From NCBI GenBank assembly GCA_001953115.1, contig LSSL01006302.1, positions 1-17,471 of the forward strand: a stretch of DNA of 17,471 nucleotides. Direction: 5' to 3'. How positions within the stretch are numbered: position 1 is the first letter of the stretch; each line of letters begins with the position of its first letter. The notes beneath the pieces were generated by a model. The model worked only from the letters and a program-made list of their open reading frames with translations. It did no database searches and was not told the origin of the DNA. Positions 8,200 to 17,471 of this stretch are shown here, in pieces. A program made the translations under genes and the position numbers. This DNA is from Smittium mucronatum. Its lineage: Eukaryota; Kickxellomycota; Harpellomycetes; Harpellales; Legeriomycetaceae.

Positions 8200-8721
8200 A
8201 GATTGTTAATTGTTGGATTTAAATCGTTCCATAATTGAACAGTGTAAGTTTAAGAATGATTTCTTACAAATATACACATTGAACCAAATATTTGTGATTT
8301 CTATAATTAAATCTAAACTAGAGTAAAAAAAAAGCTTAAATAGAGTCTCAATGGTATTCTATTAGTGGTTATGTTTTTTTATTCATAATATAAATAAAAT
8401 TAATTGAATTCCTGATGATGATTTATACTTTTATTAGGGATATACTATTATAATCAAATATATTTAGTTTAAACACGATTTCTAAGAGTCAGGTTTCTAT
8501 TTTACTCATCTTTTAATAATATTAGTGTATCTTATAATATCATAGGTGAAAAACATTTATATATTTTAAATAAGAAATTAAAGCTGTGAATTTTTCAAGT
8601 TATTGTATGAGGAAATTGTAAATAGAGAATTTAAAATTAGCATAGCTGATTGAAATTGGTGTATCAAAACGAATATTGTTTCAATATATGGCCGATGTAT
8701 TTAATTTTGAATTCAGTATCT

Positions 8722-8755
8722 AGATATATATATATACATATATATCTATCTATCT
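8722..8755 (+). repeat. (AT)n palindrome and (ATCT)3 microsatellite
   Basis: 8722-8747 is a 26-bp palindrome with one mismatched pair, mostly alternating AT and flanked by AGAT/ATCT. It runs into three ATCT units at 8744-8755. It is prone to cruciform formation and length change. Confidence 0.85.
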
Positions 8756-11700
8756 AAATAGTTTAATTAAACCTCCAAATAATTTTGATATAAAAATTGA
8801 TTTTCTCCAAGAAATTATTCTCTCAGAAAAACAATAAAAAAGAAATTTTTTTCATTATTATACCGAGTTTCTCCTTAGAATACTGAAATTTATTTATAGG
8901 TGTAAATATTAAAATTTCGGTAAAAATAAATAGAACTACAATTATTGTGGCAAAATATTTTTACACAAAATTAAAAGGGTAAATTAATGTGAGATTAGAG
9001 ACAATTCCAGTTTGAGATGGTGATATAGTACAAGATATTTTGCTTATTATATTTTTTTGAATTTATAAGTTTGAAGTTGTCATATCATTTTGTTATTAAT
9101 TTAACTATTATCTAAGATCAGAAAACAAATTTAGCCTAAATTTGATTGAAAATATTATCTTGATTCCAATATTACAAGATAATAGGGTATCATGATATCA
9201 TGCTAACATAATAAAACCCAAAAAATCAGGAATATAATATTTATAGATATTTTTTATTTTTCATAATTTGAATAGTGGATACTCTTGCTTTTTTTTTAAG
9301 AAAAAAAATATGAGTAAGAAGTATTCTTTTAAAGATCTGATTATTATATATGAGATCAGAAATTAAGAATTATAGAGAGTAGATTGGTAAGATGAAGTTT
9401 TTCGAAAAACCATAATTTGTATTAACTCTGAAATGTGAGATAAAAAATACGTTTATCATCCTTATTTTGTCTTTCAGCGGTTTAATGTAAAGTCTAAAAC
9501 ATCCGCGAACAAATAAAATCATTCATTAAAAAAATTAAAGTATTTGTTATTCTAAAAAATTAAAATTTTTATCGAGTTTTTTTAGCAAAAAAAACTTATT
9601 TTTTGTGCTCTCTGAAAAATTCATCTTTTATTTTGATACTTTTGAAATTATATAAGCTTAATTTCTTTGAGACAATAATTGATTTATTCTTTTTTTATTT
9701 TTTTCAACTGAAATGAAATAGGTCGATAATTCTCATTCGGGATTTCTTGGGATATAATCGCATCCGATATGAAATATTATGTGTAGGTTTTAACTGATAA
9801 TTAAAGGAAATTTTCTTATCTTCTAGAGTATAATTTGATTTAAGAAATAAAGAAGCTAAAAATAAAGATCAGAAAATTTGTATCATTTTAAATGCACTTC
9901 TTTTTTTAATATATAAGAAAATAAGAAAGGGAAACTCTGAAAGATGGGAGATAGATTTCCTGCTATAGTTTAAAAGCTCGGGTAATTAATGTATATAATT
10001 AATTGAAGTAAATTGATCTCTTTAAATATATTAATATATACTCGGGATCTGGAATATCAATTTTTAAAAATTCTACTTTTTTAGAGGGAATAATGTTTTT
10101 TTAAAATTTTAAGAATAGCTCATTATCAAAAAAAATTCTATGAAAATTTTTCTAAAGGTCTAGCGATCTTTCAGGTTATTTAAATATACTATAATCACAT
10201 CCATGTATATTATCACACATACGATTAATATCCAAGTGTGTCATATATTTGACCAAGTGCTTCTTAATAGTATGAGATTAATTTTATCCAAATGGAATTG
10301 TAAGATATTAGAAGATGTCAAATAATCTTCAAAACTAAATCTTATGCTTCTAGAATTTACTAATATCTAGATTAAAGACAAACAGTTTCGAGATTTGAAA
10401 ATAATTTGAACTTATAAATCTAAAGAAAAATAGAAATTTTATGAAAGTTATTTTATATAATAATTCATTTTAATTTTCTGTAAAAAACGTATTAACTTAT
10501 AATTCCATCTCATTTTTGAAATTTTTTTTTGGAGATCTCTCCAAAGATTTCAAGTGTCAAGTGTAAATAATTATATATTTGAAAAACATTTTTTTTTAAA
10601 AAAGAAAGTTGATATGATGGCATGTAATAATTTTAAAACATGAAAGTTTATCTCGATTTTTTAATACAATATTTAATAATATTTTCTGTAGTGGCGGTTT
10701 TTCTTTATAAATTAAATGTTTGAAGTATCTGAAAACCGAAAGTATTGAAAACAGAAAAGAATTAAATTACTAAACTTCCAGGGGTTTTTTTTCCCGGTTT
10801 ACATCAGGTTTTGTGAAAAAGTTTGTTATTAGGCGTTTTTTATTGGAGGTACAAATAAATTATAATTTATTAGATAAGCATTCTGTAATTTTCTCTCAGG
10901 GTAATAAAATAAATTGATTTCAGATAATTTATCTGATTTAGACTATAAGATATAATCATCTTTAAGCCGAATAAACAAATATATGAAGGAGTAATTTAAG
11001 TATGATTTTACATCAAAATGGCCCGATATGTACAATTTATTTTCATTTTTCCAGTTAAGGTTTTATTTTGAGAAGTCAATTAACATCAAACCCCAAAAAA
11101 GAAGAAATTTTCTTGATAATATAGAATAAAAGAATGTTTATTTGACATTAATAGAATCCGGAATATTTTTAGTTTCTGGAAAATGAATATTATTGGGTAT
11201 TCTTTTATTGGGTGTCATTTTTTTTAATCAAATAGAACTTAATTGGTTTCCTCAAGATTCTAGACAATCAAATAAGGAAATATCTTTGTCTGAATTTTTT
11301 TATTTTTGCTCAGGCTATAATATTCAGCATATTTATTGAAAGGTTTTAGTTATGGTGAAAATAAAACTGTTTATTTATTTATTTTTGCCATAAAAATATA
11401 GGTGGTTTTGTTGGAATTGACACTCAAGAATTTTTTTTTCCATTTAATTTCAAGTGTTGGACTTTTACAAAAAAAAATCCTTCTTGAACATTATGCAGCT
11501 GAGTTTCTTTTATAGCTAAATATAAACATGACCTAAATTGATATATATTTGATTTCTATTTGGAATTTATTTTACTATTCTAGTTTTTTCTAAATCGAAA
11601 ATTTACAGAGTATCTGATGGGTTTATTGGTTTCTTCTGATTCCGGAAATTTTTCTGCTGACCCGGAAAAATATCAAACCTGAAAAGGTTATGATATATAT

Positions 11701-12157
11701 TTATTGTCCGAATTTTTTGCTGAAATTAAAACAAGGAATTTTTCCCAGTGATTTAAGGTGTTTATATACTGTATTTCAACGTTTCTTCAAATTATGAGTA
11801 CATCAGAAACTCAATTCTCTTATTTTATGGCTATTATTAAATTGATAGACCAATTCTTTCTGATCAGAATAAGGGTTAAGCTCCACATTTTTTGATCATG
11901 TAGCATATATAGTAAAATAATTAACTTATTTTGGAAAGCTTATTAACTTTAATATTTTTATAATTATTTTAATTAGAAATGAGACAACTCTTTCGAGCCC
12001 AATAATACAAAAGTTTTAAAACTTCGACATATTGGATTTTTCTAAAATTAAAGCGAGAATATCTTATGCAAAAGGAAAATTAAGAAGAGCATCGATATAA
12101 ACTATTTTATCTTTTCTATATATAAATGAGTTGGGATTGAAGCTTATAAATATTCTA

Positions 12158-12178
12158 TTTTTTTTTTTAAAAAAAAAA
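12158..12178 (+). repeat. T11-A10 palindromic tract
   Basis: Eleven T are followed directly by ten A, giving a perfect 20-bp palindrome at its core. Such stiff tracts disfavour nucleosomes and are common in AT-rich promoters or origins; no role can be assigned here. Confidence 0.85.
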
Positions 12179-14846
12179 TCCGGTTATTCATCAAATTTTT
12201 GAGTATCAGGTGTTTTTATATCAAATTCAGACCATAAAATCTCAGTTTGCATCATATGGATTATAACTAGAATTTTTAGTTAGTTAAAGGATATTTGGTG
12301 GTCAGTAAAACCCTACATAGAATTTCAAAAAATACCCGTTAGGCTCTTATTTTTTTCTGGAAGTGATTGGGTGTAGATGAAGAAAGGGTTGTAGAGGCTT
12401 TTAAAGCTGCCAATTAAAATTTTTAATAAGATAAAGCTTATTAAAAAGGACTCAGGAAAGAGATAAATAAACTAGCATTCAAGATGTTAAAAATATTACT
12501 TGTCATGATTTTTCTAGACTAGAATTTATATATGTTTACGTAGATATGATCTCTATGCGTATTTAATCCTTAACAGTTAATTTTGATTCTAATATGGATT
12601 AAATCGATTTAATTGAGAAAAAAAATATGTATATATTTACTATTTTATTGAATAAAAATTTAAACAAAAGAAATATTGAAATTTTTTTGGGAATTTTAAT
12701 TCAGTTTAATATTTAATCCTAATATTTTTAAGGGGGGATTTAATTATTTTTTGTAGTTTTTTTTTCAATTATTTAGAACTAGAGGTTTTTATGTTAAATG
12801 CGTTTCACATAATAAAATTATAATTGCAGCTATTTAAAATAAATTAATGAGTTAAATATACATTATTTCTATTAATAAGAGCTTTTTAAAGTATAATTTA
12901 TCAGAGATAAGATTTATTTTATTTTTTAAGAGATTTAATAATTGATTAAGGATATAAAAAAATTAATTTTTTTTTAGCAAATGGTAAAATTTTTTTTGCA
13001 TAAGTTTAATATAGTGTTTTAGGTGATAACTCAATTAAATCGCTTTTATTTTTATTTTTCTTCGGATTTCTAAATTATTTTAGATTTATAAATATTCTCA
13101 TGTGAATTATATAGATATTGTAGTTCCTGAGCGAAGTTAAAAAATTTAACAATAAAATACTTACGTTTTTTTTATAAATAGTACTGAGGTTTTTTTTTTT
13201 AGAAATAATTTTTGTAAGAATAAAAAAATAACTATATATTTTTTTATCAAATAATTTTCATAAAAATAAAAAATAATGATGTTTTTTTTGCGTGATATTA
13301 TTTTTTAATTGAAAATATAAAATTAGGCATATCGAGAATTTAAATCATTAGAAAAATAAAATAAAAGATAATTATTTTCGATTCAAATAATAACTTTTTA
13401 AATAATCTAAATTTTAACATATATCCGTTTATAAATTTAAAAAAATATAAGTAAATTATAATAAAATAGGTGATATAATTACCCTGGTTAATATAATACA
13501 TGTATATTTTTTTATTTAGCTAATATTTGATTCTATTAATCACTTTTATAATATTTTAATCTTTTAAATGGTATTCAAAATTATAAAATTGTTTATAATG
13601 GTTGTTTTATACAAATAAAATTTTAATTCATTTGGGCTTGAGATAAAAAATTTCAATGCTTTACCATCGCATAAGTCATCCAGTATTAAATTAGCTCAAA
13701 AAATAGCTAAATAAATTAATGTAATATAATATTTAAGGCAGGGCAAATATTTTTTTTATAATAATTTAATCCGAGTTTCAAGCTATAGAAAATAATATTT
13801 TCTTCGAAAAGAAAATGAATGAAATCTCGTTTTTAAAAAAGATGTGTATAAATTATTATTCATAATAAAAGTTTACAAGTATTTTTAAAGTTTTCAGTTT
13901 TTTAAATTTTTATTTTAATTAATAAATAATAAAAAAATAAATCCTTAATTAAATCAGTTTGGACCTTAATAATATCCAAAATTCACATGGAAGTCTAAAT
14001 TCACATTAATGATCAGATTAGAATAAAGTGGCAGAAATATTATTTAAATATAAGATTTTTAATAGCAGGAGTTGTAAGACATTTTTATGAATAAAGTGTA
14101 ATTTTAAATTTAACGATTTCTATTAGACATAAGGAATATTTTATAAATATGTAAAATAAATTATTAGGAATAATTATGAAAAAGCCGCCAAATTAAGATT
14201 AATATTGAATTGATTTTTAAGAAAAAAACACCGATAAAAAAAATGAAAGATCACATAAAATTATTTTGTACTACTGAATATTTGTTAATAAGTTAAAGTA
14301 ATAAAAAAGTTTTCAATTATATCAATATTTTCTGATATTAAATCTATAAGCCCTTAATAGTAGAATTGTAATTTGAAAATCTGTTTCTTTTATTTAAAAA
14401 CAATGAAGGCTAAAATTAACTTCAAATATCAAAATTGAGGAAAAAAAGGGTCTAAGAATTATAATTTTTGATGGGGTTATTATAAAATGAAATCCAAATC
14501 TACATTGGTTCTAATAATTAAATTAAAAATAATTTTGATTTATAAGTTGATAAATTGGGGGATTTGGATTATTTATGAAAGATTAACGAATTTCGATTTG
14601 TATATCATAGTGACTTGCGTGTGCGAACTTTCAGACATACATAAATTTTCTTTTTTAGATTATTTTAATTTATATTTTTTATATTTAAACCTTTTTGGAA
14701 GATAAAAAATTCCCCTTCATTTTAAGGATCAGTTTTATTATAAAAAAAGTCGAGGATAATTGAATTAAGGAATAAAAAAATAAATTTAAAATGGTTAACT
14801 ACTAAAAAGTCAAAATTTGGCCTTCTATATATATTTGGTATACAAG

Positions 14847-14870
14847 TTATTTTTCATGCATGAAAAATAA
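14847..14870. repeat. perfect 24-bp palindrome centred on ATGCAT
   Basis: The left arm TTATTTTTCATG (14847-14858) is exactly mirrored on the other strand by 14859-14870, with no spacer. The first flanking pair already mismatches, so the symmetry stops there. The core CATGCATG recurs 89 bp downstream within TTTCATGCATG (14941-14951). The form fits a dimeric protein-binding site or a cruciform, but no factor can be named. Confidence 0.9.
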
Positions 14871-14940
14871 GGGTAGTTCAATATCATTATTATCATACCA
14901 AAAAGCGATTTAAATCTATCTCAAAGAGATCTGAGCCATG

Positions 14941-14951
14941 TTTCATGCATG
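14941..14951 (+). repeat. second TTTCATGCATG copy
   Basis: This 11-bp word matches 14852-14862 exactly. The surrounding palindrome is only partly kept (CCATG at 14936-14940 with CATGG at 14948-14952). Between the two copies lie GATTTAAATC and ATCTCAAAGAGAT, two further small dyads. Confidence 0.7.
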
Positions 14952-17471
14952 GAAAACGGGGTTTAATTTAGCACATTTTCAATAGCAACAATAAATTTAT
15001 TTAAAATATAACATTATTATAACTTTTTTAAAAGTACGTTAAAGCACAATTTGCCTACATATTTTGGTAATTGTGGATATATATGATTAAAGAAAAGAGA
15101 ATTGAAGCCTTAATACCTCATTAAACATCAAAATAAAATTTATTAATACGAGTTTTTTTTTATTTTGATGGAAAACGATAATGTGATTTGTTTAAATACC
15201 GTAAAAATTTTCGATATCAAGTTTCTAATATATATCTTAATGATTTAAAAAAATCGAGAAAAACTATTTTCGTTAATGTAATTATACTGATAAAAAAAAT
15301 TTGGAAATTACTACATATTTTATCCCTAACCGGAAATTGGTTTTTTACAACCATATAGTTTTTAATTTAATTTTTATCTTTACTTTTATTTTAAACAAGC
15401 TTATTTTACACTGTAATTATGATTAGAATATATCAATCTTAATAGTGCCAGAGTAAAGATGAATAGGAATATAAATTTTTGGAACTTTTGAAACTCGTAT
15501 TTATAAACTGCTTAAATAATCTTCTATCTAAAAAAAGTTTTTAAATAATTATAGAAATTAATTGGGGTTTAATTAATATGGTATTTGAAGTAAATAATCG
15601 GAAAATATAAATTAATTTAATGATCTAATTTGATATTATAATATTTGGAGGATTAACTATAAAATATCACCCTTGCAAATGCTTATTATGCACTTATTAT
15701 AAATATATTTCATAAATCGGTAGCTAAAATTTGGTTCTTTTTATAGATTAATTAATTTGAATAATTCTATAATTTAAAAATACTCTTCAAAATACAATTG
15801 GATCTTAACTTTTAAATTTATTTTAATATAAATAAATGTTCTCTGAAATTATTTTTACTTCTCGCCTCGATTCAAAAAAATAATTGGTATTAAAAAAACT
15901 AATAAAATTACGTCAATTAAAAAATTATTTCGATTTTTGTTATAAATTTTGATATTGGAGGTTTAATAAATTAATTAATTCCAAATAATTGTAGTACTAA
16001 TATTTTTCTATAAGATTTTTATGAAAGAAGCCTTTTTTATGCAAAATAATCTCACATATTATGGATATTTTGTTAAAAAAATACTTAAATTGTGTGTATT
16101 TTATATTGTATTTTTTATATTTACTCAATTAATTTAAAAACTTCACGATGTTGAAAATTGAAAAATAAAAAATAATTTGAATTAAAATTTGAAGTTATTT
16201 GTGATGTGGGTGATTATTTTCAATAACGATTTATTTTATCTGAATTCATAATAATTATATCAAAAAACTCAAATAAAAGTAGAAAAGCATACTATCTACA
16301 ATATTAGGCGACCAACGCTTCTCAGGCCTTTGAATGAAATAAAAGCTTTTTTTGAATATTATCTGAATTAAAAAAAATTTAATGATATTTTTCAAATGTT
16401 GTAGGAAGTGATAGAATAATAGGATAAATTAATATGCAACTTTAGAAGTTGATAAAATGAATTTATTTTAGAATAAATGTGTTTAATTTAAAAATTCGGA
16501 ATTATTTGAAAATTGGTGACATTTTCAAATAAACATGAATGTATCAATTTAAAAAGTTTTATTAAATTTGAGCTTAATTTCTCAATTCCCAAAATTTGTA
16601 TCAATATATCAAAATAATACGCTTTTGTGCCAGAATTTTCATTTTAAACTCCATTTAACAGAAATGACTCATTTTTTCATTATTGGAGCCAAATAAAAAT
16701 GCATCTTTATATTTTGTTCAACGTTATTTTATTTAAGCTTTATAGCGGATTTTAAATATATATTACTTAAATTTTTCCAAAATTAGTTATTACATTTTTT
16801 TCGACTTTTATCACTATGGTATTAATGATTCACTTAGTTAGCAATTTAAATAAAAATAAGGTATACACAAATAATAAATCAAATTTCATGATTAATATTA
16901 AATTTTTATTTATTTCTGGTATGTGAAATAATCAAGTTTCTGAAAATTATGAATTGTGCATCATATTTATTTTATATTGGAAATTTACGAAACCTATAAT
17001 TCAAAAAAATAATTTTCCAAATTACCCCCGTTATTATAAAAAAAAGTCATTAAATATCCAAATTTAAAAATGAATAACCTGAAACTGTAAAACAAATTTT
17101 TTTTTAATATTTGGAACGAAATTTGAATATAAATATAAATAAATACATTTTCTCAATTTCTAAAATTGTTTATTAATATATCCAATTATTATATGACTTC
17201 CTAAAAATTTTGAAAAATTATGATTATATTTTGTTATATTTAGATAATAACCAAAAAGTCCTTTATTCAATTCAAGGACCTGAATAGCGGTAGTAGCCTA
17301 GTATTTCAAAACTTAGTAAAATAATATCTATTTTGTAATTCAGATCTAAGATTAATAAATAGATTTATGTTTTAACTATGTACCAAATTTCGAAAATTTG
17401 GAAAATGTTAAAAATTCAATAGAGAAGCTTCTGCTCTCAAAAATAATCTCCAATATATCAGAAAATCAAAC

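Larger units (their letters stand above)
6400..17471. other. very AT-rich gene-free desert (~11 kb)
   Basis: I find no convincing gene, tRNA or rRNA on either strand. TAA, TAG and TGA interrupt all frames, and the longest frame of note (72 codons at 14487-14705) is low-complexity. By eye the composition is about 80% A+T with long A and T runs. Hand counts give a strong G over C excess on the plus strand at 6601-7320 (about 126 G to 59 C) and at 12421-13020 (about 73 to 37). The excess is reversed at 16561-17460 (about 81 to 107). Possible explanations are RIP- or deamination-driven decay of repeats, centromeric or other heterochromatin, or a replication-related region. It resembles an organelle spacer in composition, but no organelle gene is present. 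Confidence 0.7.

Noticed and set aside
11590..11690. About 32-codon coding-like frame in the desert
   Set aside because: Frames of this length are expected by chance across 11 kb and six frames.
12361..12417. Short acidic helix-like frame in a slightly GC-richer spot
   Set aside because: Only about 16 codons between stops, so it cannot be supported.
14487..14705. 72-codon plus-strand open frame with hydrophobic, Ile/Leu/Tyr-rich composition
   Set aside because: The composition is what AT-rich random sequence encodes; it has no motif, and nothing around it suggests a gene.
6400..17471. Mitochondrial or plastid DNA
   Set aside because: The composition would fit, but no organelle rRNA, tRNA or protein gene is visible, and the same contig carries MITEs and a nuclear-type gene.
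1..17471. CRISPR array, bacterial operon or phage genes
   Set aside because: There are no regularly spaced direct repeats, no clustered ORFs and no Shine-Dalgarno pattern.

Overview
The window looks like nuclear DNA from an AT-rich eukaryote. The best guess is a fungus, possibly an early-diverging one. This rests on one intact intronless gene with an A at -3, T-rich flanking spacers, short non-autonomous DNA transposons, a probable LTR fragment, and a very AT-rich gene-free tract. There is no bacterial operon structure and no Shine-Dalgarno pattern, and I recognised no tRNA, rRNA or CRISPR array. The organism assignment is an inference.

Region 1 (1-542) is clearly more GC-rich than the rest. 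It resembles the 3' end of an LTR retroelement: a candidate LTR bounded by TGTTAG/CTAACA carries two 43-bp tandem units and perfect hairpins. Region 2 (543-6399) is a repeat-rich island. It holds two diverged ~172-bp elements with piggyBac-like TTAA ends in opposite orientation (674-845 and 1871-2043). It also holds two copies, again inverted, of a different 207-271-bp MITE with 20-bp terminal inverted repeats (1061-1331 and 6193-6399). Inside the interval bounded by that second pair lies the only convincing gene, at 3259-4239 on the plus strand. It encodes a 326-residue protein with an F-box-like N terminus and degenerate ankyrin repeats.

Region 3 (6400-17471) is an ~11-kb desert. I estimate about 80% A+T, with stops in every frame and no credible gene. 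It opens just after a G12 homopolymer. It contains a 16-bp-stem hairpin near 8.18 kb, an (AT)n/(ATCT)n microsatellite, a T/A palindrome and a perfect 24-bp palindrome at 14847-14870. Hand counts show G well above C on the plus strand across most of the desert, reversing in its last part. The desert could be heterochromatin, RIP-like decayed repeat DNA or a centromere-type region; the sequence alone does not decide.

There is no evident multi-gene pathway. The working picture is one ankyrin-family gene in a transposon-littered island, between a retroelement fragment and an AT-rich non-coding block. I did not find a complete new defence or mobile system. The most plausible new items are the two MITE families and the palindromic structures in the desert.
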